This document shows positions 45,605 through 55,014 of a DNA stretch of 64,000 nt, piece by piece. Numbering within the stretch: position 1 is the first letter of the stretch; the number at the start of each line of letters is the position of its first letter. Source of the stretch: Massilia sp. IC2-477 (GTDB lineage Bacteria > Pseudomonadota > Gammaproteobacteria > Burkholderiales > Burkholderiaceae_D); assembly GCF_020707265.1 (NCBI RefSeq), contig NZ_JAJFEQ010000001.1, positions 248,001-312,000 on the forward strand, read 5' to 3'. The position numbers were made by a program, and so were the translations under genes. The notes under the pieces were generated by a model. The model had not been told where the DNA came from. It saw nothing but the letters and a program-made list of their open reading frames with translations, and made no database searches.

Positions 45605-47217
45605 GCGGTCAGCGACAGGGCCACGGCTTCCGCCACGCGGATGCCGTCCACCGCCGCCGACATGATGCCGCCGGCGTAGCCCGCGCCTTCGCCGGCCGGG
45701 AACAGGCCGCGCGTGTTCAGGCTTTGCAGGTCGCCGTCGTTGCGCTTGATGCGGATCGGCGAGGAGGTGCGGGTTTCGACGCCGGTCAGCACCGCGTCTT
45801 CCTTGTAGTAGCCCTTGATCTGCTTGTCAAAAGCGACGAAGGCTTCGCGCATCGCGAGAATGGCGTAGTCGGGCAGCGAAGGCGCCAGGTCGGTCAGGTG
45901 CACCGCCGGCTTGAAGGACGGGACCACCGAACCGAACTCCTTCGAGGCCACGCCGCGCACGAAGTCGCCCATCAGCTGGCCCGGCGCATCGTAGTTGGAC
46001 CCGCCCAGCACATAGGCACGCGACTCCAGCTCGCGCTGGAAGGCGATGCCGGCCAGCGGATGCCCCGGGTAGTCCTCGGGGGTGATGCCGACCACGATGG
46101 CGCTGTTGGCATTGCGCTCGGCGCGCGAGTACTGGCTCATGCCGTTGGTGACGACGCGGCCTTCTTCGCTCGACGCCGCCACCACGGTGCCGCCCGGGCA
46201 CATGCAGAAGCTGTACACGGAGCGGCCGTTGGAGGCGTGGTGCACGATCTTGTAGTCGGCCGCGCCCAGCAACGCGTTGCCGGCGTTCGGGCCGAAGCGG
46301 CACACGTCGATCAGCGACTGCGGGTGCTCGACCCGGAAGCCGATCGAGAACGGCTTGGCTTCGATGTAGACGCCGCGCTCGTACAGCAGCTCGAAGGTGT
46401 CGCGCGCGCTGTGGCCGATCGCCATCACCAGGTGGCGGGTCGGGATCTCTTCGCCGTTCGACAGGCGCACGCCCTGGACCTGGCGCACCCCGTTCTCTTC
46501 GCTCACATAGATGTCGTCGACGCGGGTCTCGAAGCGGATCTCGCCGCCCAGCTCGATGATCTCGGCGCGGATCTGCTCCACCATCTTCACCAGGCGGAAG
46601 GTACCGATGTGCGGCTTGCTGACGTACAGGATCTCTTCCGGCGCGCCGGCCTTGACGAACTCGGTCAGCACCTTGCGGCCGTAGTGCTTCGGGTCCTTGA
46701 TCTGGCTGTACAGCTTGCCGTCCGAGAAGGTGCCGGCGCCGCCTTCGCCGAACTGCACGTTCGATTCGGTGTTGAGCTTGCGCTTGCGCCAGAAGCCGAA
46801 GGTGTCGACGGTGCGCTCGCGCACGATCTTGCCGCGTTCCAGCACCAGCGGGTTCAGGCCCATCTGGGCCAGGATCAGGGCCACGAACATGCCGCAGGGC
46901 CCCATGCCGACCACGACCGGGCGCGGCATGCCGGGCGCCGGTTTGCTGGTGGTGACGAACCTGTAGCTGGTGTCGGGCGAGGGGCCGACGTACTGGTCTT
47001 TTGCCAGGCGCGCCAGCACCGCGGCTTCGTTGCGCACCTCGGCGTCGATCTGGTAGATCAGCACGATGGCGGACTTCTTGCGCGCGTCATAGCTGCGCTT
47101 GAAGACGCTGAAGTCGATCAGGTCCTTGTCGGCGATGCCGAGCTTCGCCAGGATGGCTTCGCGCAGGGCGGGTTCCGGATGGTTGAGGGGGAGTTTGAGT
47201 TCGCTGATTCGGATCAT
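45601..47217 (-). CDS. FAD-dependent dehydrogenase, COG2509 family
   Basis: 538 residues. A small N-terminal alpha/beta module (residues 1-90) precedes the FAD-binding VVVGMGPCGMFVALILAQMG, with NVQFGEGGAGTFSDGKLYSQ, the Cys-containing YSFCMCPGGTVVAASSEEG and the C-terminal GLFPAGEGAGYAGGIMSAAVDGI. Such proteins are widespread, uncharacterised flavoproteins. The start (MIRISEL) was chosen over MPATTT. It is operonic with the EamA gene by a four-base overlap. Confidence 0.9.
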   Translation of the reverse strand: MIRISELKLPLNHPEPALREAILAKLGIADKDLIDFSVFKRSYDARKKSAIVLIYQIDAEVRNEAAVLARLAKDQYVGPSPDTSYRFVTTSKPAPGMPRPVVVGMGPCGMFVALILAQMGLNPLVLERGKIVRERTVDTFGFWRKRKLNTESNVQFGEGGAGTFSDGKLYSQIKDPKHYGRKVLTEFVKAGAPEEILYVSKPHIGTFRLVKMVEQIRAEIIELGGEIRFETRVDDIYVSEENGVRQVQGVRLSNGEEIPTRHLVMAIGHSARDTFELLYERGVYIEAKPFSIGFRVEHPQSLIDVCRFGPNAGNALLGAADYKIVHHASNGRSVYSFCMCPGGTVVAASSEEGRVVTNGMSQYSRAERNANSAIVVGITPEDYPGHPLAGIAFQRELESRAYVLGGSNYDAPGQLMGDFVRGVASKEFGSVVPSFKPAVHLTDLAPSLPDYAILAMREAFVAFDKQIKGYYKEDAVLTGVETRTSSPIRIKRNDGDLQSLNTRGLFPAGEGAGYAGGIMSAAVDGIRVAEAVALSLTA

Positions 47218-47511
47218 GGTTGTGGTTGCTGGCAATGCAACAAGAGGGACGAGGCAAAGCCGCTATTTTACTGGAGACAAGGCTGGAATGCCCATCGCGA
47301 GCTCGGCCTAGAAGCATGGTGGACTGGGCAGCTTCTGGCCTGGAGCTGTGTTCTGCTCCATGGTGAGTACGCGCTTACACACGCACCCTTGGATCGCCTG
47401 CGGACTGCCATTCTTTCGCGGTCTGCCTTTGGTCAGAGAGGGCAAAATATGTATGTCAAGACAACGTTGTGTCGGTGCAACGCAAAATGCCTTGCTGGCC
47501 GGTCCGCGCGT

Positions 47512-47688
47512 TGCACCATAGTGGAGCATAAAGGCTTCATTCCAAGGGTTGCCGGGCACATGCAGACGTGGGCGCTGCAATACGCCTAACTACCGTGATC
47601 ATGCGGTTTACTGACGCTAGATGCATGTATTTATTGTTGAGCGCAGACTGACTCTCGAGTCAGTTTTGCATTGCACCATTCTGGGGCG
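47512..47688. promoter_or_regulatory. Pair of NtrC-like dyads upstream of a TonB-dependent receptor
   Basis: Site at 47512-47528 (TGCACCATAGTGGAGCA) and site at 47672-47688 (TGCACCATTCTGGGGCG) each match GCACCA-N3-TGGTGC at 11 of 12 positions, as good as glnA site 1. They are 160 bases apart. Confidence 0.6.
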
Positions 47689-47892
47689 TTCAATAAATTC
47701 CTCAAATAAATGTGTTGTATTTAACTCCATGCCCCAAGTGTGTTCAATTGACACTTTTCCACGCGCTATGGTCTTATCTGTGCGTTCAAATAACATTTTC
47801 TTTTAAACAGCTGTTGTTTGAATGTGTATGAAATGAAGCAGTAAAACCTCCAAGCCCCCGGCCGGCATGTGCTGCGGCAGGGTGCGCGCAGT

Positions 47893-47908
47893 TTGCGCTC
47901 GGTTTGCA
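47893..47908 (+). promoter_or_regulatory. Weak sigma-54-like promoter before the TonB receptor
   Basis: TTGCGCT-CGGT-TTGCA has a perfect -12 half (TTGCA) but TG instead of GG at -24 (9 of 12 defined bases). It is 85 bases before the receptor ATG and downstream of the NtrC-like dyads. Confidence 0.35.
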
Positions 47909-47992
47909 GGAGACGGCCGTACGGCGGGTCGATCATCCGCAGTGCGGTGGCAATAAAAACCACTCGAGAAAAGCCCAGAAGGAGAAGTATTC

Positions 47993-50908
47993 ATGACGTT
48001 TAAATTGAAGTCGCTGCCGTTCGCGGTCGCATGCGCGGTCGCCAGCGGCGCACTGGTCGGTAGCGTACCGGCTTTCGCCCAGACCACCGAGCCTGCCGGC
48101 GCCTCGGCCCCGCAACGCGTGGTCGTGACCGGCTCGCTGATCAGCCGCGCCAACACGGAGACCCCGACCCCGGTGCAGGTGCTGACCGCCGCCGATATCC
48201 AGAAAAGCGGCAAGACCTCCGTTGCTGAACTGCTGACCGACCTGGCCGCCAACGGCGCAGGTACCCTGGGCACCGGCTTCGCCGGCGCATTCGCCAACGG
48301 CGCATCGGGCATCTCGCTGCGCGGCCTGACCGTGGGCGCGACCCTGGTCCTGATCGACGGTCACCGCATGACCGGCTACCCGCTGTCGGACGACGCCCAG
48401 CGCCAGTTCGTCGACGTGTCCTCGATCCCGTTCGACGCCATCGAAACCATCGAAGTCCTGAAGTCCGGCGCCTCGTCGCTGTACGGTTCGGACGCGATCG
48501 CCGGCGTGATCAACATCAAGCTGAAGAAGAGCCTGACCGGCACCCGCCTGACCGCCGAATACGGCGACACCCAGCACGGCGGCGGCAAGACCAAGCGCGC
48601 CTCGATCAGCTCGGGCATCGGCGATATCGACCAGGACGGCTACAACGCCTTCTTCACCGCCGAGATCCGCAAGCAGGACTACATCAAGGTCGCCGACCGC
48701 GACAGCTTCAATTACGCAAACCGCGACTGGCGTTCGCGCGGCGGCAACAACATCACCCTGGGTGCGCCGGTCGCCGGCACCACCGCCGCCGGTGCGCCGC
48801 GCAGCATTAACTCCTTCCTGACCGCGGCCAACTCGCCTTTCCTGTACAACCCGTCGGGCGCGGGCGGCGTGAACAACGCGGCCAACTTCGTGTTCCTGGA
48901 TCCGTCGAAGTGTAACTACACCGCCTACATGGCGAACCAGTGCACCGTGCGCGACACCTTCGGCTTCATCCAGCCGGAAACCGAGAACGTCAACCTCCTG
49001 GTCGGCATGACCAAGAAGCTGAACGACAACTGGGAACTGGCGCTGAAGGGCTCGATCTTCCAGCGTGAAAGCACCAACAACCGCGGCGCGACCCCGCAGG
49101 TCTACAACCCGCTGAGCTTCCCGGGCGTCACCACCCTGAACAACGGTGTGCTGGTCACCCGCGTCAACGCGATCAACGACACCACCTTCGCCCCAGGCGC
49201 ACGCGTCGGCGCGAACGTCACCAACCCGTTCGCGAACAATGCCCGCCTGTACGGCTTCATCCCGGACATCGATCCGAACCTGACCACCAACAACAAGTCG
49301 ACCACCAGCCGCATCTCGGCCGACCTGACCGGTAGCGCCATGGGCTGGGACATCCAGGCCGGCGCCGGTATGACCAAAGTCAAGGTCGATGCCGTCTACA
49401 GTGGCTACATCAACCGCCGCAACCTGTATAACGCGATCAACAACGGTTCCTGGAACGTTCTGGGCGGTAACTCGCCGGAGCTGATCGCCGCCGTCTCGCC
49501 GGTGTTTAACAACACTCTGGAATCGACCCTGAACTACGTCGACCTGGTCGGTTCGCGCGAAATCCTGCCGTCGTTCGGCGCAGGCCCGCTGGCCTTCGCA
49601 GCCGGCTATCACTGGCACAAGCGTGAGCAGAACGCCCCGGCATCGTCGCTGACCGCGATCGGCGCCGTGGCCAACACCTCGGCCTTCACCATCGGCGACG
49701 AGACCAACCAGGCGGTCTTCGCCGAGCTGCGCGCAACCCCGATCAAGGCCGTCGAGGTCAGCCTGTCGAGCCGTTACGACCACTACGATACCTACGGCAA
49801 TTCGTTCACCCCGGCAGCCAACTTCAAGTGGCAGCCAGTGTCGAACTTCGCCATCCGCGGTACCTTCGCACGCGGCTTCCGCGCGCCGAACCCGGCCGAA
49901 GTGGGTAACGCAGGTTCGTTCTTCACCTTCAACTCGATCAACGACCCGATCCTGTGCGCCAACGGCAACCAGAACACCGCCGGCAACGTCCCGACCGCCT
50001 GCGGCTTCTCGCCGCCGTACGTCCAGACCACCAACCCAGACCTGCAGCCTGAGAAGTCGAAGTCCTACACCCTGGGCCTGGTCTACGAGCCGATGCGTGG
50101 CCTGAACATGACCTTGGACTACTACAAGATCAAGATCAACAACCTGGTGGTGACCCAGGCAGGTAACGACCCGAGCTTCGTCCCGACCTGGGTCCGTGGT
50201 CCGGCACTGCCGGTCGACGTCGCTACCGGCGTCGGCGAAGGCCGCGTGGTTGCCACCCCGTCGGTCGGCCCGATCCTGTATGGCCTGTCGCCGTACATCA
50301 ACGCGGGCGCAGTCCAGACCCACGGCATCGAAGCGGACGTGCGTTACCGCTGGCGCCTTGCCAACGACATGGGCACCCTGTCGGCCGCCCTGTCGGCAGC
50401 GCACACCTTCGGCTACGAAAGCATCATCGGCGACCAGACCATCCAGCTGGCAGGCACCCAGGGCCCGTCGTCGGTCGGCGGCGCAACCGGTAACCCGAAA
50501 GACCGTGCACAGTTCACCCTCGGCTACAACCGTGGCCCGCTGGACGTGACCGCCACCGTGAACTACACGAGCGGCTTCTCGACCATCGACCCGGCACTGG
50601 GCGTGAACGACTGCACCGCGACCGCAGCCGAAGTCGGCGGCCGTAACTACTTCCAGGGTGTGCCGGGGGGCCAGCCGGCCTTCTACTGCAACGTGCCTTC
50701 GTTCACCGTCACGAACCTGAACGTGCAGTACAAGCTGTCGCAGAACCTGACCCTGCGCGGCGCGATCCTGAACCTGTTCGATCGTGAAGCACCGATCGAC
50801 GTCGGTACCTACGGTAACGCCGGCGCCGGCACCTCGTACAACGCCTCGCTGCACCAGCCGGGCGCGGTCGGCCGCTTCTTCAGCCTGGGCCTGAACTACA
50901 CGTTCTAA
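47993..50908 (+). CDS. TonB-dependent outer-membrane receptor 1
   Basis: 971 residues. A signal peptide ends near VPAFAQ. A TonB-box-like segment (RVVVTGS) precedes the plug (PTPVQVLTAADIQKSGKTSVAELLTDL; GISLRGLTVGATLVLIDGHRM; IETIEVLKSGASSLYGSDAIAGVINI). The 22-strand barrel ends in a C-terminal aromatic (FFSLGLNYTF). No STN signalling domain is present. Several cysteines in the barrel loops (SKCNYTAYMANQC) may form disulphides. The substrate is unknown. AAGGAG fixes the ATG. It is flanked upstream by NtrC-like sites and downstream by a terminator. Confidence 0.95.
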   Translation: MTFKLKSLPFAVACAVASGALVGSVPAFAQTTEPAGASAPQRVVVTGSLISRANTETPTPVQVLTAADIQKSGKTSVAELLTDLAANGAGTLGTGFAGAFANGASGISLRGLTVGATLVLIDGHRMTGYPLSDDAQRQFVDVSSIPFDAIETIEVLKSGASSLYGSDAIAGVINIKLKKSLTGTRLTAEYGDTQHGGGKTKRASISSGIGDIDQDGYNAFFTAEIRKQDYIKVADRDSFNYANRDWRSRGGNNITLGAPVAGTTAAGAPRSINSFLTAANSPFLYNPSGAGGVNNAANFVFLDPSKCNYTAYMANQCTVRDTFGFIQPETENVNLLVGMTKKLNDNWELALKGSIFQRESTNNRGATPQVYNPLSFPGVTTLNNGVLVTRVNAINDTTFAPGARVGANVTNPFANNARLYGFIPDIDPNLTTNNKSTTSRISADLTGSAMGWDIQAGAGMTKVKVDAVYSGYINRRNLYNAINNGSWNVLGGNSPELIAAVSPVFNNTLESTLNYVDLVGSREILPSFGAGPLAFAAGYHWHKREQNAPASSLTAIGAVANTSAFTIGDETNQAVFAELRATPIKAVEVSLSSRYDHYDTYGNSFTPAANFKWQPVSNFAIRGTFARGFRAPNPAEVGNAGSFFTFNSINDPILCANGNQNTAGNVPTACGFSPPYVQTTNPDLQPEKSKSYTLGLVYEPMRGLNMTLDYYKIKINNLVVTQAGNDPSFVPTWVRGPALPVDVATGVGEGRVVATPSVGPILYGLSPYINAGAVQTHGIEADVRYRWRLANDMGTLSAALSAAHTFGYESIIGDQTIQLAGTQGPSSVGGATGNPKDRAQFTLGYNRGPLDVTATVNYTSGFSTIDPALGVNDCTATAAEVGGRNYFQGVPGGQPAFYCNVPSFTVTNLNVQYKLSQNLTLRGAILNLFDREAPIDVGTYGNAGAGTSYNASLHQPGAVGRFFSLGLNYTF

Positions 50909-50953
50909 GCCTTGCACAGGACGGCGGCAGCGATGCCGCTGTCCCGCAAATAC

Positions 50954-50993
50954 AAAGCCCCGGAGCAGCCTGCTGCTTCCGGGGCTTTTTTTT
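50954..50993 (+). terminator. Rho-independent terminator of TonB receptor 1
   Basis: An AAAGCCCCGG/CCGGGGCTTT stem with an inner AGCAG/CTGCT stem is followed by a run of T. Confidence 0.88.
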
Positions 50994-51008
50994 ACCGTTC
51001 GGTAAAAA

Positions 51009-51734
51009 TTACATCCCGTTCCAGAGTGCCCCCAGCATGGCCAGCGCCGCCAGCGCCGCCGTTTCCGTGCGCAGCACGCGCGGGCCGACCGACAGCGCCA
51101 GCGCGCCCGCAGCCAGCGCGGCGTCTTCTTCCTCGCGGCTGAAGCCGCCTTCGGGGCCCACCATCAGGGTCAGCGCTTGCGGACCGTTCGCCTGCGCCCA
51201 CTGCGCCAGCGACTGGGTGGCACGCGGGCTGAGCAGGATGCGCGGGCTTGAGGAGGGCGCTGCCAGCCAGCGCCCGAGATCTTGCAGCGGCTCGAGCCGG
51301 GCCAGCCGGTTGCGCCCGCACTGCTCGGAGGCCGCCTCGATCACGCCCTGCCAGTGGACCTGGCGTTTTTCCGCCCGTTCGCCGGAGAGCCGCACCACGC
51401 TGCGCTGCGCCGCCAGCGGCTGGACCGCGGCCACGCCCAGCTCGACCGCCTTTTCGATGATCCAGTCCATCTTGCTGCCTTCCGGCAGGCCCTGGGCCAG
51501 GGTCACGGCATAGGGCAGCTCGACGTCCACGGCCTCGAAGGCCTCGACGCGCGCCGTGGCGCGCCGCTTGCCGCTCTCCAGCAGGGTGGCGCGCACCTGG
51601 CCACCCTCGCCGTTGAACAGGGTCAGCGCCTCGCCCGGCTGCAGGCGCACCACGTGCAGGTGGTGGGCGACGGTGTCGGGCAGGTCGACGACGCTGCCTT
51701 CGATGAGCGGCTGGGGGCAATAAAAACGTGGCAT
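51009..51734 (-). CDS. rsmE: 16S rRNA (uracil-1498-N3)-methyltransferase
   Basis: 241 residues of the SPOUT methyltransferase family. It starts MPRFYCPQPLIEGSVVDLPDTVAHHLHVVRLQPGE (PUA-like domain); the knotted SAM-binding end has MVGPEGGFSREEEDAA and LSVGPRVLRTETAALAAL. It methylates U1498 of 16S rRNA. It is divergent from tkt. Confidence 0.95.
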   Translation of the reverse strand: MPRFYCPQPLIEGSVVDLPDTVAHHLHVVRLQPGEALTLFNGEGGQVRATLLESGKRRATARVEAFEAVDVELPYAVTLAQGLPEGSKMDWIIEKAVELGVAAVQPLAAQRSVVRLSGERAEKRQVHWQGVIEAASEQCGRNRLARLEPLQDLGRWLAAPSSSPRILLSPRATQSLAQWAQANGPQALTLMVGPEGGFSREEEDAALAAGALALSVGPRVLRTETAALAALAMLGALWNGM

Positions 51735-51863
51735 GTGGTGCTCTTGTGAACATGAACAGGCTGCATTTTAATAGGGCAGCACGCTGTCTGCTAAAATACC
51801 GGGTTACGGCCAGCTGCACCGCCACCGCTTTCCAATCCAGAGCTTCGCTATTCCTTTTCATTC

Positions 51864-53861
51864 ATGAAATCTACGCAAACCACCACCCTGATGGCCAACG
51901 CGATCCGCGCGCTGGCGATGGACGCCGTCCAGAAAGCCAACTCGGGCCACCCGGGCATGCCGATGGGCATGGCCGAGATCGGCGTCGCGCTGTGGGACAA
52001 GCACTACCGCCACAATCCGGCCAATCCGGGCTGGTTCAACCGCGACCGCTTCCTGTTGTCGAACGGCCACGGTTCGATGCTGCACTATGCGATGCTGCAC
52101 CTGGCCGGCTACGAGCTCTCGATGGACGACCTGCGCGATTTCCGCCAGCTGCACTCGAAGACCGCGGGCCACCCGGAAGTCGGCATCACCCCGGGCGTGG
52201 AAACCACCACCGGCCCGCTGGGCCAGGGCATCGCCAACTCGGTCGGCATGGCGCTGGCCGAGTGGCTGCTGGGCTATGAATTCAACCGTCCGGGCTACGA
52301 CGTGGTGGACCACTACACCTACGCCTTCCTGGGCGACGGCTGCCTGATGGAAGGCATCTCGCACGAAGTGGCTTCGCTGGCCGGCACGCTGCGCCTGAAC
52401 AAGCTGATCTGGCTGTACGACGACAACGGCATCTCGATCGACGGCCGCGTGGAAGGCTGGTTCACCGACGACACCCGCAAGCGCTTCGAAGCCTACGGCT
52501 GGAACGTGATCGGCCAGATCGACGGCCACAGCGTCAGTGCGGTGTCCGACGCCATCGAGCAGGCCAAGAGCTCGGACCGTCCGACCCTGATCATGTGCAA
52601 GACCATCATCGGCAAGGGCGCCCCGAACCTGGAAGGCGGCGACAAGGTCCACGGCGCTCCGCTGGGCGACAAGGAAATCGCGGCCGTGCGCCAGCACCTG
52701 CTGTGGGATCCGATCCCGTTCGACATCCCGGGCGAGATCTACGAAGCCTGGGACGCGAAAACACGCGGCGCCCAGGTGGAAGCCGAGTGGAACGCCAAGT
52801 TCGCGGAGTACCGCGCCGCCCATCCGGAGCTGGCCGCCGAATTCGAGCGCCGCATGCAGGGTGAACTGCCGGGTAACTTCCAGCAAACCCTGGACGCCGC
52901 CATCGCCGCCTGCGTCGAGAAAAAAGAAACCATCGCCACCCGCAAGGCGTCGCAGAACGCGATCCAGGCCCTGGCCCCGATTCTGCCGGAATTCCTGGGC
53001 GGCTCGGCCGACCTGACCGGCTCGAACCTGACCAACTGGAAAGAGTCGGTCGCCGTGCGTTCGGGCATCCCGGGCAACCACATCAACTACGGCGTGCGCG
53101 AATTCGGCATGGCCGCGATCCAGAACGGCGTCGCCCTGCACGGCGGCTTTATCCCCTTCGGCGCGACCTTCCTGACCTTCTCGGACTACAGCCGCAATGC
53201 CCTGCGCATGGCCGCGCTGATGAAGATCCGTTCGCTGTTCGTGTTCACCCACGACTCGATCGGCCTGGGCGAAGACGGCCCGACCCACCAGTCGATCGAG
53301 CACGTCTCGTCGCTGCGCCTGATCCCGAACCTGGACAACTGGCGTCCGTGCGACACCGTCGAGTCGCAGGTGGCATGGGGCGCGGCCGTGCAGCGCAAGG
53401 ATGGCCCGAGCACCCTGATCTTCTCGCGCCAGAACCTGCCGTTCATGGAGCGCGACAACGCGACCATCGCTAACGTGGCCAAGGGCGGCTACGTGCTGCG
53501 CGATGCTGCCGACGCCAAAGTCATCCTGATCGCCACCGGTTCGGAAGTCGAGCTGGCCGTGAAAGCGGCCGACGCGCTGGCAGGCGAGGGCATCAATGCC
53601 CGCGTGGTCTCGATGCCGTCGACCGACGTGTTCGAGCGCCAGGACGCCGCCTACAAGGCGCAAGTGCTGCCACGTGGCATTCCGCGTGTCGCCATCGAAG
53701 CCGGCGTGACCGACTTCTGGTACAAGTACGTGGGCCTGGAAGGCGCCGTGGTCGGCATCGACACCTTCGGCGAATCGGCGCCGGCGCCGGTGCTGTTCAA
53801 GCACTTCGGCTTCACCGTCGAGAACGTCGTGGCCAAGGCCAAGGGCGTGATCGGCGCGTAA
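51864..53861 (+). CDS. tkt: Transketolase
   Basis: 665 residues. Thiamine diphosphate motif [32 protein letters not shown] near residues 155-185; [19 protein letters not shown]; the pyrimidine-binding and transketolase-C domains follow ([44 protein letters not shown]). It moves two-carbon units in the pentose phosphate pathway. gapA follows 81 bases later, the common tkt-gap pair of betaproteobacteria. No clear SD is seen before the ATG. Confidence 0.98.
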   Translation: MKSTQTTTLMANAIRALAMDAVQKANSGHPGMPMGMAEIGVALWDKHYRHNPANPGWFNRDRFLLSNGHGSMLHYAMLHLAGYELSMDDLRDFRQLHSKTAGHPEVGITPGVETTTGPLGQGIANSVGMALAEWLLGYEFNRPGYDVVDHYTYAFLGDGCLMEGISHEVASLAGTLRLNKLIWLYDDNGISIDGRVEGWFTDDTRKRFEAYGWNVIGQIDGHSVSAVSDAIEQAKSSDRPTLIMCKTIIGKGAPNLEGGDKVHGAPLGDKEIAAVRQHLLWDPIPFDIPGEIYEAWDAKTRGAQVEAEWNAKFAEYRAAHPELAAEFERRMQGELPGNFQQTLDAAIAACVEKKETIATRKASQNAIQALAPILPEFLGGSADLTGSNLTNWKESVAVRSGIPGNHINYGVREFGMAAIQNGVALHGGFIPFGATFLTFSDYSRNALRMAALMKIRSLFVFTHDSIGLGEDGPTHQSIEHVSSLRLIPNLDNWRPCDTVESQVAWGAAVQRKDGPSTLIFSRQNLPFMERDNATIANVAKGGYVLRDAADAKVILIATGSEVELAVKAADALAGEGINARVVSMPSTDVFERQDAAYKAQVLPRGIPRVAIEAGVTDFWYKYVGLEGAVVGIDTFGESAPAPVLFKHFGFTVENVVAKAKGVIGA

Positions 53862-53942
53862 AGGTTTCATGGGGCTGCGTCATCGCAGCCCTTTTCGCAT
53901 GGGCGTGATGAAAAAAGTTTTTTTCTAATCAGGAGCTAAGCA

Positions 53943-54953
53943 ATGACGATCAAAGTTGCAATCAACGGTTATGGCCGCATCGGCCGCAACATCCTGCGTG
54001 CTTTCTATGAAGGCGGCAAGAAACAAGACATCCAGATCGTGGCGATCAACGACCTCGGCAACGCCGAATCGAACGCCCACCTGACCCGCTACGACACCGC
54101 GCACGGCAAGTTCCCGGGCACCGTCACGGTCGAAGGCGACAACATGATCGTCAACGGCGACAAGATCCGCGTGTTCGCGCAGCGTAACCCGGCCGAGATC
54201 CCATGGGGCGAGCTGGGCGTGGACGTCGTGCTGGAATGCACCGGCTTCTTCACCACCAAAGAGAAAGCCTCGGCCCACCTGAAGGGCGGCGCCAAGAAAG
54301 TGATCATCTCGGCGCCGGGCGGCAAGGACGTCGACGCGACCATCGTCTACGGCGTCAACCAGGACGTGCTGAAGGCGAGCGACACCGTGATTTCGAACGC
54401 ATCGTGCACCACCAACTGCCTGGCCCCGCTGGTCAAGCCGCTGCACGAAGCCATCGGCCTGGAAACCGGCCTGATGACCACCGTGCACGCCTACACCAAC
54501 GACCAGGTGCTGACCGACGTGATGCACGAAGACCTGCGTCGCGCCCGTTCGGCCACCCAGTCGATGATCCCGACCAAGACCGGCGCCGCCGCCGCGGTCG
54601 GCCTGGTGCTGCCGGAACTGAACGGCAAGCTGGACGGCTTCGCGATCCGCGTGCCGACCATCAACGTGTCGATCGTCGACCTGTCCTTCATCGCCAAGCG
54701 CGACACCACGGTGGACGAAGTGAACCAGATCATGAAATCGGCCTCGGAAGGCGCCCTCAAAGGTATCCTGACCTACAACACCGATCCGCTGGTCTCGGTC
54801 GACTTCAACCACAACCCGGCATCGTCGAACTTCGACGCCACGCTGACCAAGGTCTCGGGCCGCCTGGTGAAGGTGTCGTCCTGGTATGACAACGAGTGGG
54901 GCTTCTCGAACCGCATGCTGGACACCACCGTCGCGCTGATGAACGCGAAGTAA
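53943..54953 (+). CDS. gapA: Glyceraldehyde-3-phosphate dehydrogenase
   Basis: 336 residues. NAD-binding [14 protein letters not shown] at the N-terminus; the catalytic Cys in [12 protein letters not shown]; substrate-site residues in SVVDLSF-like [10 protein letters not shown]-terminal [12 protein letters not shown]. It is a glycolytic/gluconeogenic enzyme. AGGAGC lies before the ATG. It is preceded by tkt and followed by a bidirectional terminator. Confidence 0.98.
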   Translation: MTIKVAINGYGRIGRNILRAFYEGGKKQDIQIVAINDLGNAESNAHLTRYDTAHGKFPGTVTVEGDNMIVNGDKIRVFAQRNPAEIPWGELGVDVVLECTGFFTTKEKASAHLKGGAKKVIISAPGGKDVDATIVYGVNQDVLKASDTVISNASCTTNCLAPLVKPLHEAIGLETGLMTTVHAYTNDQVLTDVMHEDLRRARSATQSMIPTKTGAAAAVGLVLPELNGKLDGFAIRVPTINVSIVDLSFIAKRDTTVDEVNQIMKSASEGALKGILTYNTDPLVSVDFNHNPASSNFDATLTKVSGRLVKVSSWYDNEWGFSNRMLDTTVALMNAK

Positions 54954-54972
54954 TTCCCAGCCTTGTAGACGT

Positions 54973-55003
54973 AAAAAAACCCGCCATCTCTGGCGGGTTT
55001 TTT
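54973..55003. terminator. Bidirectional terminator between gapA and TonB receptor 2
   Basis: The stem AACCCGCCA/TGGCGGGTT, with a TCTC loop, has an A-run before and a T-run after, serving both convergent genes. Confidence 0.9.
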
Positions 55004-55014
55004 ATTGGGCGACA

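Larger units (their letters stand above)
47218..47992. other. 775-base intergenic region upstream of the first TonB receptor
   Basis: AT-richer than its surroundings. It contains two NtrC-like dyads and a weak sigma-54-like element (listed separately). Possible short ORFs here lack an RBS or family resemblance. No tRNA, repeat or clear sigma-70 promoter was recognised. Confidence 0.7.

Noticed and set aside
47308..47580. Possible 90-residue minus-strand protein in the 775-base gap
   Set aside because: No RBS, no family resemblance, and it overlaps an NtrC-like site; composition looks non-coding.
47933..50917. 994-codon open frame opposite TonB receptor 1
   Set aside because: Same antisense artefact; the sense frame has the signal peptide, plug and barrel motifs.
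51858..53870. 670-codon frame opposite transketolase
   Set aside because: Antisense shadow of a fully conserved enzyme.
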